DNA of 61,913 nt from Planctomycetota bacterium (GTDB lineage Bacteria; Planctomycetota; UBA8742; UBA2392). The position numbers were made by a program, and so were the translations under genes. The stretch's first letter is position 1. Every line of letters starts with the position of its first letter. Below, one piece after another: positions 16,690 through 24,232 of this stretch. The stretch spans positions 125,017 to 186,929 of the forward strand of contig JAHBYA010000006.1 of assembly GCA_019636195.1 (NCBI GenBank), read 5' to 3'. A model generated the notes under the pieces. It saw only the letters and a program-made list of their open reading frames with translations, was not told where the DNA came from and ran no database searches.

Positions 16690-18729
16690 ATGACGCCCTT
16701 TCGCCTGCTTCTGATCGCACTGCTCAGCGCGCCCGTTGCCGCGCAGGTCATCGACAAAGGTTACGCCTCGCACCGCCATGACTCACCGGCCAACAGCGCC
16801 AGTCACGAAAGCAAGTTCAACTCACAGATGGAGCCCGGCTTGCGGCTGGTCAGCGACGACGGCCGCTACTGCGTGTTCACGAGCCTTGCGACGAACCTGG
16901 TGGCTGGGCAACAGGATATGCTGGGCACGATTGACGCGTTCTGGCACGACCGGCACACCGGCCAAACGCGGCTGATGAGCCGCAGCGCTGGCACGCTGCA
17001 ATCGCTGGGCGGCGCAAGCGTGAGCATCAGCGCCGACGGCATGTACGCCAGCTTTGTCAGCGCGGGCAAGACGCTGATGCCCAACCAGCAGGACACCAAC
17101 AACGTCGCCGACGTGTTTTTGTACGACGCCGCGCTGGACACGGTCACGCTGGTGACCCACACGGCGGGCAACGTGCTGACCGCCGCCAACAACGCGGCAA
17201 TCTGGCCCGCGATCAGCGCCAACGGCCGCTACGTCGCCTACGCCACGCTGGCGACCGACATGGCTGCCGGCGTCACCGACAACAACGGCACCTACGACCT
17301 GTATGTGTACGACCGACTGAGCGGCAGCAACACGCTGATCAGCCACGTCGCGGGCGACCCCGCGACCACCGCAAGCGGGTGGTCGGGCCGCCCGCTGCTG
17401 AGCGACGACGGCCAGCGCATCAGCTTTGCCAGCAAGGCAACGAACCTGGTCGCCGGTCAGGTGGACAGCAACGGCGACTGGGATGCCTTTCATTACAACC
17501 GCGCGACCGGCGAGTGCTTTATCATGAGCCTGACCGTCTCCGGCCCGACGCTGACAACGGCCAACGCCGCCAGCTACCCGATGGATATCAGCGGCGACGG
17601 CCGCTACACGCTGCTGCTGTCTGAAGCCGACGACATGGGCCCGGGCATCACCGACACCAACGGCGAGCTTGACCTGTTTGTGTACGACGCGCAGCTCAAC
17701 ACCACGCGCATGCTGACCGTCAGCGCCGCCAACCCCACGCAAAGCATGACTGTGGCGGCTTCCAGCGCGCCCAGCATCAACCACGTCGGCATCAGCCGCA
17801 ACGGTGAGTGGGTCGTGTTCTCCGCCCGCGACTGCGACGTGATGCCCGGCCTGAACGACAACAACGACTTCGACGATGTGTTCCTGCTTGAGCTCAACAC
17901 CGGCGCCGTGCAGCTGGTTTCGCGCCGAACCGGCGGCTGGATGGGCAACGGCGACAGCACGATCTGCCAGCTCAGTGCCGACGGCCAGTACGTGATGTTC
18001 CTGTCGGCGGCAACCAACCTGGTGTACCCGGTGTCGGACGGCAACGCCGGGCTTGACGCGTTTCGGCTGAACCGTGCCAGCGGCGTGATCCAGTTGCTGA
18101 GCGGCCCTGACCCGTCAACAGCGGGCGCGGGCGTGACCACGCAGGCGTACATCAGCGCGGACGGCACGACCGTGTACTTCGTGAACAACTCGCAGAACAT
18201 CCTGGGCGGCGACTTCAACGGCGCGACGGATGTGTTCTGGGCCGCGAACTCAACGGTGGCGCGCATGCAGGTCTTGCGTTCAGGCAAGGCCGTCGGTCAC
18301 AACAGCATTGACCAGGCGCCGCCCACACCCGCTTCCGGTGTGACGTGGCAGTACACGATCCGGAACGTCGGCGGCGTGGCCCTGAACCTTACGGGCAACC
18401 CGCGCGTCGAGTTGTCATACGTCACCGACTGCACAGCCACGATCACGCAGCAGCCGGCCGCGCTGGTCGATTCGCTGCAAAGCACGACGTTTGACATTCA
18501 CGTCGTGCCGTCGGGCGAAAGCACGTGGGCTGTCAGCATCACGGTCTGGAGCGACCAGGACGGGCCCAACCCCTGCACCTGGACCCTGCGCGGCAGCACA
18601 CCCGGCCAGGGTGGCGGCGGCGGCGGAGGCGGGGGTGGCAGCGAGGGCAGCGGCTGCGCGGCGGGCGCGGCGGCCACACCCTTGCCGTTGATCGGGCTGC
18701 TGCTGTGGCGCCGTCGCAGGAACCACTAA
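16690..18729 (+). CDS. Secreted PD40/TolB-like beta-propeller protein with C-terminal anchor
   Basis: 679 residues. The signal peptide is MTPFRLLLIALLSAPVAAQ; this decides for ATG 16690 over the ATG ten codons upstream. The body is a series of propeller repeats of the type SADGMYASFVSAG and TNLVAGQVDSNGDWDAF, each with an Asp/Asn-rich loop. A beta-sandwich-like segment (about 540-640) follows, then a poly-Gly linker, GSGCAAGAAA, a hydrophobic stretch and WRRRRNH. It is one of five proteins here with this Cys-TM-Arg tail. Exported and probably surface-attached; function unknown. Confidence 0.8.
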   Translation: MTPFRLLLIALLSAPVAAQVIDKGYASHRHDSPANSASHESKFNSQMEPGLRLVSDDGRYCVFTSLATNLVAGQQDMLGTIDAFWHDRHTGQTRLMSRSAGTLQSLGGASVSISADGMYASFVSAGKTLMPNQQDTNNVADVFLYDAALDTVTLVTHTAGNVLTAANNAAIWPAISANGRYVAYATLATDMAAGVTDNNGTYDLYVYDRLSGSNTLISHVAGDPATTASGWSGRPLLSDDGQRISFASKATNLVAGQVDSNGDWDAFHYNRATGECFIMSLTVSGPTLTTANAASYPMDISGDGRYTLLLSEADDMGPGITDTNGELDLFVYDAQLNTTRMLTVSAANPTQSMTVAASSAPSINHVGISRNGEWVVFSARDCDVMPGLNDNNDFDDVFLLELNTGAVQLVSRRTGGWMGNGDSTICQLSADGQYVMFLSAATNLVYPVSDGNAGLDAFRLNRASGVIQLLSGPDPSTAGAGVTTQAYISADGTTVYFVNNSQNILGGDFNGATDVFWAANSTVARMQVLRSGKAVGHNSIDQAPPTPASGVTWQYTIRNVGGVALNLTGNPRVELSYVTDCTATITQQPAALVDSLQSTTFDIHVVPSGESTWAVSITVWSDQDGPNPCTWTLRGSTPGQGGGGGGGGGGSEGSGCAAGAAATPLPLIGLLLWRRRRNH

Positions 18730-18742
18730 CGAAAAAACAAAC

Positions 18743-18764
18743 GCGCCGGACAACAGTCCGGCGC
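18743..18764 (-). terminator. Rho-independent terminator of tRNA-Leu (bidirectional)
   Basis: GCGCCGGA (18743-18750) pairs perfectly with TCCGGCGC (18757-18764). Read on the minus strand it comes a few bases after the tRNA CCA end and is followed by GTTTGTTTTTTC. The hairpin may also end the convergent propeller gene. Confidence 0.85.
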
Positions 18765-18769
18765 AAAGT

Positions 18770-18853
18770 TGGTGCAGGGGGCGGGACTTGAACCCGCACG
18801 GGTTGCCCCACTGGATCCTAAATCCAGCGCGTCTGCCATTCCGCCACCCCTGC
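18770..18853 (-). tRNA. tRNA-Leu (anticodon TAG), CCA encoded
   Basis: On the minus strand the sequence starts GCAGGGGTGGCGGAATGG and folds as a long-variable-arm tRNA. The acceptor stem GCAGGGG pairs with CCCCTGC. The anticodon stem-loop CTGGATTTAGGATCCAG has TAG at 18820-18818. The T-arm contains GGGTTCAAGTCCC. Discriminator A and an encoded CCA (18772-18770) follow. A terminator lies directly downstream. Confidence 0.95.
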
Positions 18854-18860
18854 GTGCGCG

Positions 18861-19034
18861 CGATTGTGGCAGGCAAGCGCGCGTTGGGCTAGTGCGCGGG
18901 CGGAGTGCTAGAACTCTTCTTCGTCTTTCTTTTCTTCCTTGTTGTCTTCTTTGCGGCGGGGCGTTTCGCGCGGGGTCTCGCGGCGCTCTTTGGCGTGGTC
19001 CTTCTTCTCTTCCGTCTTGCGCACGCGCTGGCCG
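18861..19034. repeat. Copy A of ~175-bp direct duplication (hydrolase 3' end)
   Basis: Nearly identical, with a handful of substitutions and one 3-nt indel, to 21809-21985, which is the 3' end and downstream flank of the secreted hydrolase gene. Here it is detached from that gene and sits between tRNA-Leu and the nuclease fragment. On the minus strand it still encodes the hydrolase tail RVRKTEEKKDHAKERRETP. Confidence 0.9.
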
Positions 19035-19309
19035 TGATCGGCGTGCGGCTGATCGGCGTGAATACCCCCGAACGCGGCCAAGCGGGCTGGGCCGAGGCGC
19101 GCGACTTCCTGCGCGCGCTGCTGACAGGCCAGCGCGTGCGCCTTGCACGCGAAGCCGGCCATGCCAACCGCGACCGCTACGGGCGCCTGCTGCGGCTGGT
19201 GTATCTGGATGACGACCTGGTGCAGGCGCTGATCATCGCCGCCGGGCACAGCGAGTACACCGCTCGCTGGGGCAGGTCACCGACCATTGAGGCTGCCTGC
19301 GACCAGTGA
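18905..19309 (+). pseudogene. SNase-like nuclease fragment fused to a hydrophobic leader encoded by duplicated antisense DNA
   Basis: 134-codon open frame. From about residue 47 it matches the staphylococcal-nuclease fold: VRLIGVNTPERG (the Arg35 and Glu43 equivalents are present; the usual Asp40 is Asn) and RDRYGRLLRLVYL (Arg87 equivalent). The first SNase strands with the DGDT calcium site are missing. Residues 1-45, starting MLELFFVFLFFLVVFFAAG, come from copy A of the duplication, read antisense to the charged C-terminus of the hydrolase. The product would be a hydrophobic N-terminus on a truncated nuclease. I think it is a broken gene, but the frame is fully open and it could be exported. 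Confidence 0.6.
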
Positions 19310-19314
19310 GGGCG

Positions 19315-21450
19315 TTACTTGATCAACAGGCGCTGGAGCTCGTAGGCGCTGAAGGATACGGTTGTGCACAGATCGTCGGCTTTGGCAGCGGCGCTGTTGC
19401 GGGCGTCGAGCCTTTGCCGCACCTGCGGGCTGGCCTCGGCCATGTACGGCAACCAGCCGTGGGTATCGTAGCTTGAGCCCGCGTGAAACACTTCCGACGC
19501 GGCGTTGACGATCGCGTTGGCTTCACCGGCCGTCATGTTTTCCTTGCCCTCCAGCGCCTTGAGCTTGTCCACGACCGCGACCACCGCTTCGGCCATGCCG
19601 CTGCGGCACGCCTGCCCGGCCGACGCCCAGCGATCCGCGTCACGGCGTCTGGCCTCAGCTTCATCGGCCTTGGCCTTGCTTGCCGCTTCGGCCTTGCGCA
19701 GGTCGTCGTCGATGCGCTTGATTTCGTCCTGCGCCTTGCGCAGGGCGCGCACGGCGTTGTCCAGCGCCCTGAGACGTTCGCGCTCGGTCGGCTCTTCCGC
19801 GCGGCGCACTGTATCAAGCACACGGTTCAGCTTGGCCTGCTCCGCTTCGTCGGCCTTGAGCAGTTCCTGCAGCTTGACCTTCTCGCGCTCGATGTCGCGC
19901 TCGATCTTCTTGAGGTCAGATCGCGCGGTCGTGATCGCCTTCTCCGCCGTCGCCCGGCGGTCGCGCACCGGCTTGTATGTGTTGTCGTAATAGTCGTTGC
20001 GGGCCTTGATCGCCGCCTCGGCCTGGCGCTTGGTGCTGCTCTGCCCGTCACGCTTGAACCGCTCCGCCAGGTCACGCATGGCGCGGTCGAGCTCTTTGAG
20101 GCGGGCGTGCACCCGGCGGTACTCTTCGCCGACTACCGCGGCGTCCGCCACCAGCTTGTCAATCTCGGCGCCTTTCTTTTCGACACTGACATCCAGACTT
20201 GCCAGCCTGGACCACTGCTCGTCGAGCGCCTTGAGCGACTTCTCGTACACGGAGTAGGCCTCGCTGACTTTCCGGGCGTTGGGATTGTCGAGCGCGGCAA
20301 TCTCGCGATGCACCCGGCCGATCTCCGCGCGTGACGCCACTTCGGCACGGCGGGCCGCGTCCAGTTCACTGCGACGGTCTGTTTCCGCGCGGCGCTTTTC
20401 TGCCGCCGCTTCTTCTGCGGCGATGATGACGTTGCGGGCCGCTTCTTCCTGGGCCTCATCGTCCAGCGCATAGTACGCTTCATAGGCCGCGTCCACGGCT
20501 TCCAGCGCCGTTTCAAGCTGCTTGCGCGCCGCGCTCCAGGCTGCTTCCGCCTTCGCCACTTCTGCGCGCGCCGTCCGTGTTGCTTCGAGCGCCTGGAAGA
20601 ACTTGCTCGCCGGCGACTGTTCAGACAGACGCTGCTCGTACTCGTCCCGCGCCTTCTTCTCGGCGTCCCGGTTTCGCGCAAGCTTTTCGCGCAGGCCCTC
20701 AGCGCTCGAGTCCAGCGTTGTCAACGCTTCGCGCGCCCGCTCCGCGTCGGCCCGCGCCGTGCTTTCGCGCGCCGACAGCTCGGCGCGCAGGTCGTTCTCG
20801 GCTGCGGCGAGGTCCGCTGCTGCCTTTTCCAGGTCGCGTTTCCAGCTTGGCACCATCGCCAGAAACGCCCTGATTGCCGACTGCCTGTCGGCGGACTGCC
20901 TGGCGTCCTTTTGGCCGGCATGCCGGTTTGCGGGCAGCGCCCGCGCCAGCGACCCCGGCTGCTCCGTGTTGCCTTCGGCAGTTTGCGGCACGTTGCTGCC
21001 GCCGCTGTTCAGCGCCACGATCGTGACCACTCCGGCAACAACCACCGCCCCCAAGGCAACGAACAGACGCACCATGATCAGCGCCTTGCTGGCCTTCTTC
21101 GGCACGTGCGGGACGAGCGGCTTGGGCAGTCCCGGACGCTTTGGACCGGGCGCACGTCCTGCCGGGCGACGCGGCAACACCAGCTGGTGGCCCGGGGCAG
21201 GGGAAGGGGCAGGGGCAGGGGCGGGGGCAGGGGCAGGGGCAGGGGCAGACGTGGTCTGCTGCTGCCACTGGCTGAGCGCCTGGCCGGGAAACGCCGGCTT
21301 GCCAAACGATGCCGCGAGCGCCTGCGCAAACACGAGATTGGCCGCCCCGCAGGCCGGGCACGCGGTCCACAGCATCGCGTCCGCAGGCGACCCCACGAGG
21401 ATGTTGTGACAATCCAGGCACTGCACACGAACAGGGTGCGCCAACGCCAT
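19315..21450 (-). CDS. Zinc-ribbon, single-TM, long coiled-coil protein
   Basis: 711 residues. ATG 21450 is chosen because CAGGAG lies six bases upstream; an upstream in-frame ATG at 21486 lacks such a site. The N-terminal zinc ribbon has CLDCHNIL and CPACGAANL. An Ala-Pro repeat follows, encoded by GGGGCA-type tandem repeats around 21195-21246, then a basic Pro-rich segment and one membrane helix (VRLFVALGAVVVAGVVTIVA). The rest, about 480 residues, is a highly charged coiled coil (for example RSDLKKIERDIEREKVKLQE). Its stop is 6 bp from the end of the nuclease fragment (convergent). No family is recognised; probably a membrane-tethered structural or scaffold protein. Confidence 0.75.
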   Translation of the reverse strand: MALAHPVRVQCLDCHNILVGSPADAMLWTACPACGAANLVFAQALAASFGKPAFPGQALSQWQQQTTSAPAPAPAPAPAPAPSPAPGHQLVLPRRPAGRAPGPKRPGLPKPLVPHVPKKASKALIMVRLFVALGAVVVAGVVTIVALNSGGSNVPQTAEGNTEQPGSLARALPANRHAGQKDARQSADRQSAIRAFLAMVPSWKRDLEKAAADLAAAENDLRAELSARESTARADAERAREALTTLDSSAEGLREKLARNRDAEKKARDEYEQRLSEQSPASKFFQALEATRTARAEVAKAEAAWSAARKQLETALEAVDAAYEAYYALDDEAQEEAARNVIIAAEEAAAEKRRAETDRRSELDAARRAEVASRAEIGRVHREIAALDNPNARKVSEAYSVYEKSLKALDEQWSRLASLDVSVEKKGAEIDKLVADAAVVGEEYRRVHARLKELDRAMRDLAERFKRDGQSSTKRQAEAAIKARNDYYDNTYKPVRDRRATAEKAITTARSDLKKIERDIEREKVKLQELLKADEAEQAKLNRVLDTVRRAEEPTERERLRALDNAVRALRKAQDEIKRIDDDLRKAEAASKAKADEAEARRRDADRWASAGQACRSGMAEAVVAVVDKLKALEGKENMTAGEANAIVNAASEVFHAGSSYDTHGWLPYMAEASPQVRQRLDARNSAAAKADDLCTTVSFSAYELQRLLIK

Positions 21451-21581
21451 GCGAAACTCCTGCGGGTCCAACGTCCGGCCCGACATTCTAGGTCTTGTCG
21501 CCGGACTGCCAAACCCAAAACAGAAGCCATTTTTGCGACGACACAGTTGCGTGTTGGCCTGCCGGTACTACCTTGCCCGGA

Positions 21582-21808
21582 ATGGCTGGATGCCTGTTTT
21601 GTCTGCGCGCGTTTCAGGGGCCCGTGCCGCGCTTCTGCGACGGCTGCGGCGCGCGGCTGGCCGGCGACCCGTTTGAGTCCGCCCCGCGCTGCCTGGTGCC
21701 GCGCGCCTACATCGAGGCGCTGCGCGCCCTGCACGATGACCTGTGCGACAGCACCGACCCCGCCGACTGGCCGAAGATGCGCAAGGCGGACCGCACGCTG
21801 GCAGCGTG
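21582..21808 (+). pseudogene. Zinc-ribbon protein gene cut by the duplicated segment
   Basis: ATG 21582 opens MAGCLFCLRAFQGPVPRFC, a CxxC...CxxC zinc ribbon (CLFC, CDGC), followed by about 50 residues up to KMRKADRTLAA. At 21809 the sequence enters copy B of the duplication and the frame runs antisense through the hydrolase gene to 22091, with Arg/Cys-rich out-of-frame composition. The natural C-terminus seems lost. It is divergent from the coiled-coil gene, which also begins with a zinc ribbon. Confidence 0.55.
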
Positions 21809-21985
21809 CGATTGTGGCAGGCAAGCGCGCGTTGGGCTAGTGCGCGGGCGGCGTGCTAGAATTCTTCTTCGTCTTTCTTCTTCTCTTCCTTGTTGTCTTC
21901 CTTGCGGCGGGGCGTTTCGCGCGGGGTCTCGCGGCGCTCATTGGCGTCGTCCTTCTTCTCTTCCGTCTTGCGCACGCGCTTGCCG
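21809..21985. repeat. Copy B of ~175-bp direct duplication
   Basis: Partner of 18861-19034. This copy is in its native place, covering the last 43 codons of the hydrolase gene plus 47 bp of downstream flank. Similarity stops sharply at both ends. Confidence 0.9.
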
Positions 21986-23058
21986 CTGCGGTCAAACACC
22001 GGCAGGTACTCGGCGTCCGGGTCAATCTTCGCGTCGCCCTTGTACACCAGCAGCTCGCACACCGGGCGGCCGTCGCTGTACCTGCCCATGAAACGCTGCT
22101 GCGGCGTGTCGCCCAGCGCGTATTCGCGGTGCTTGCCGTGGAAGGCCGCGTCGGTCAGCCCGTCAAACAGCTTCCAGTAACCGTACCAGTCCCACGCGTC
22201 GGCGGTGCCTTCGGGCGCAGCCGGCGTGTAGTGCCCGGCAATCAGCGGCGTGGCGCAATAGTCGCAACTCCGGAACTCGACGAGATTCTTGTTCTCGGGC
22301 TTGACCTTGCTTGCGTCGGCGAAGTACTTGCGCGCGCAGTATGCGCCCACCGTCAGGTCGCTGTCGCCGTACACACTCAGCAGCAGGCAGTCCTCAGGGA
22401 TCTGGCTGTAGTCACTGTGCGGGATCAGCCCGTTGTTCGCCTGCACTTTGCTTTCGTAGCTGAAGGCGCGGCCCGGCTGTACCGGCATGGCGGCGCGCGG
22501 CCTGGGAATCTTCAGGGCTTCCCAGTCGGCAGCCAGATTCGCCGTGGTCGCGCCGCCGGCGCTGTGGCCGGTGATCGCGAACTTGTCGGTCAGCGGTTGC
22601 ACGCGCTTCTTGTCTTCCTTCAGGTACTCAATCGCGTCGTTGATGGCATGGGCCGAGTTGGGCGCGTAGTTCGCCGGCGGTTCCAGCCGGTGCTCCTGGT
22701 ACTGCGGGTAGATCACGATGCTGCCGCGCTTGCAGATGTGGTGAAGCCACTCAGCGTAGCCCTCGGGCGTGAACGCGCCGTAGCCGTGGATGAATGCCAC
22801 CACCGGCGCATGTTCGGGCGCGGGCTCGGCGGGCGTGTACAGCCAGTATTTCTTGCCGCCTTCGCCGCGTTCAATGACTTCGACTTTCTTGTGGGCGTAG
22901 TCGCTGCCGCCGGGGCCCTTTTCGGGCTGCTTGTCGGGCAGCGTGGCCTTGGGGTTGCTGGCCGGGAACTCTTTCTCGACTTCTTTTTCAACTTTCTGGG
23001 CCTGCACCGAAACGAACAGCACAGGCACAAGCAGCAGCAGACATGCAAGTTTACGCAT
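21856..23058 (-). CDS. Secreted alpha/beta hydrolase with charged C-terminal tail
   Basis: 400 residues from ATG 23058, preceded by GGAG; the signal peptide is MRKLACLLLLVPVLFVSVQA. The alpha/beta-hydrolase core has the oxyanion motif AFIHGYG, the nucleophile elbow ITGHSAGGA, an acid candidate in SVYGDSD and late His candidates (AGHY or FHGKH). An extracellular esterase or lipase-like activity is likely; substrate unknown. The last 40 residues are almost only Lys, Glu, Arg and Asp and end DEEEF; their DNA is duplicated at 18861-19034. Confidence 0.82.
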   Translation of the reverse strand: MRKLACLLLLVPVLFVSVQAQKVEKEVEKEFPASNPKATLPDKQPEKGPGGSDYAHKKVEVIERGEGGKKYWLYTPAEPAPEHAPVVAFIHGYGAFTPEGYAEWLHHICKRGSIVIYPQYQEHRLEPPANYAPNSAHAINDAIEYLKEDKKRVQPLTDKFAITGHSAGGATTANLAADWEALKIPRPRAAMPVQPGRAFSYESKVQANNGLIPHSDYSQIPEDCLLLSVYGDSDLTVGAYCARKYFADASKVKPENKNLVEFRSCDYCATPLIAGHYTPAAPEGTADAWDWYGYWKLFDGLTDAAFHGKHREYALGDTPQQRFMGRYSDGRPVCELLVYKGDAKIDPDAEYLPVFDRSGKRVRKTEEKKDDANERRETPRETPRRKEDNKEEKKKDEEEF

Positions 23059-23079
23059 GACGGGCTCCGGACGGGCAAA

Positions 23080-23114
23080 ACATGATACCCCGGAAACCGC
23101 CCGGGGTATCATGT
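23080..23114 (-). terminator. Rho-independent terminator of the phage-like operon
   Basis: ACATGATACCCCGG (23080-23093) pairs perfectly with CCGGGGTATCATGT (23101-23114) around a 7-nt loop. Read on the minus strand it is 22 nt after the last cassette gene and is followed by TTTTGCCC. It lies between that operon and the hydrolase start. Confidence 0.8.
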
Positions 23115-23136
23115 AGTCACTGATTTCGTCACAACC

Positions 23137-23730
23137 TCACGCGCCGCGCAGGGCCTTGCGTTCGGCGGCTGTCGGCAGGCTTTGGTTGGCGATCTTCACA
23201 AGGTCAGCCAGATAGCGCGGGTCTTCAAAGCTTGCGCCCTGGCTGCGCACCCACTGGCGCACCTCTTTCAGGCTTACGCGCCCGTCGTTGTCGGCGTCGA
23301 TCGCTTCGCCCTGCTTGATCTTTTCAATCATGCGCAGCGCAAACGTCAGCGCGCTGCCCGTGGCGTCAAGCTGATCCTCAGCCTGCTTGCGCATGCCCGC
23401 TTCGCGCAGCCGTTGCCGGTTGCGCACCCGCGCGTACGCGCCCGCGCCGAAAGTCGCCAGCGCGCCCGCCAGCGCCCCCCACGGGCCCAGCCCGCCCAGC
23501 CAATCCGCGACGCTCGCCGCGCCGTCGGGGTTCACCAGCGTAATGGTGCGCGGCTGGTGCGGCTGGCCGGTCGCGGGGTCGGCGGGAAGGTGCGTGGGTT
23601 GGCCTTGCAGGTCTTCGTAGATGGGGCGGCCGTGATCGTCGGTGGCTTGCACGGTGGTTGTGCCCAGCAGGCCGTCAAGCAGGGCGCAACCGGGCAGCAT
23701 GAGCAGCATTGCAACTATGGCGTATCGCAT
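23137..23730 (-). CDS. Lipoprotein with EF-hand, last gene of phage-like cassette
   Basis: 197 residues. The signal peptide ends in a lipobox (MLLMLPGC), so it is probably lipid-anchored. A second hydrophobic segment lies near residues 77-97 (LGGLGPWGALAGALATFGAG). The C-terminal half has an EF-hand-like loop DADNDGRVSLKE. GGAG precedes the start. Its place after a small membrane protein at the end of a virion-gene operon recalls holin/spanin lysis cassettes, but no lysis family is recognised. It is the last gene before the terminator at 23080. Confidence 0.65.
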   Translation of the reverse strand: MRYAIVAMLLMLPGCALLDGLLGTTTVQATDDHGRPIYEDLQGQPTHLPADPATGQPHQPRTITLVNPDGAASVADWLGGLGPWGALAGALATFGAGAYARVRNRQRLREAGMRKQAEDQLDATGSALTFALRMIEKIKQGEAIDADNDGRVSLKEVRQWVRSQGASFEDPRYLADLVKIANQSLPTAAERKALRGA

Positions 23731-23954
23731 CGTTTCTCCGGGTGGTGTTTGCGTTCAAGGGCGCTTAGGCGCTCGGCGTGCTCGATGGTGGTGGCGCGCA
23801 ACTGGCGCCGTTGGCGGTTGACCTCAGCGTTCAGGCCGTCCACGACGACAGTCAGGCGCTGCACGGCGTTGTTCAGCTTCAGGCCGACGCGGATCAGCCC
23901 GACCCCCACGGCGCCGATCCAGGTTGCGGCAATGGTGACGAGCAGCGGTTCCAT
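23715..23954 (-). CDS. Small membrane protein with coiled coil (holin-like)
   Basis: 79 residues: one N-terminal membrane segment (LLVTIAATWIGAVGVGLI), then a heptad-rich charged helix. It overlaps the upstream gene by one base and the downstream lipoprotein by 16 bases, so the three are translationally linked. Size and position suit a phage holin or similar membrane accessory, but this is inferred from context only. Confidence 0.6.
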   Translation of the reverse strand: MEPLLVTIAATWIGAVGVGLIRVGLKLNNAVQRLTVVVDGLNAEVNRQRRQLRATTIEHAERLSALERKHHPEKRCDTP

Positions 23955-24223
23955 CAGCTAATCCTTGCCAGAGCTTCGATTTCGGCTGCACTTAGACCCA
24001 ATGTGCGTGCCTTGTTCAGGGCTGCCTCGCTGGCACTTAGGGCTTCAAGCTGCTGGCGTAGCTCCTGTGCCTCAAACCGAGCATCAGTCTTGGCCGCCGC
24101 TCTTGCTTCGGCCATCAATGCATCCCATTGTGCATCGGTAAGGTTCTCAAACTCACCTGCTGTGAACGTCCGAGCAGGGAGCAACAGCCCTACCAGTTGT
24201 GAACATCTGTCTTGCCAGTCCAT
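23954..24223 (-). CDS. Small hypothetical protein of phage-like cassette
   Basis: 89 residues, acidic and probably all-helical (AQWDALMAEARAAAKTDARF), ending LGLSAAEIEALARIS. The tail-fibre gene stops 9 bp upstream. Possibly a tail-fibre assembly or chaperone protein by position; no motif proves it. Like the 3' end of the fibre gene, it looks less GC-rich than the rest of the cassette. Confidence 0.6.
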   Translation of the reverse strand: MDWQDRCSQLVGLLLPARTFTAGEFENLTDAQWDALMAEARAAAKTDARFEAQELRQQLEALSASEAALNKARTLGLSAAEIEALARIS

Positions 24224-24232
24224 TGCGTCTCC

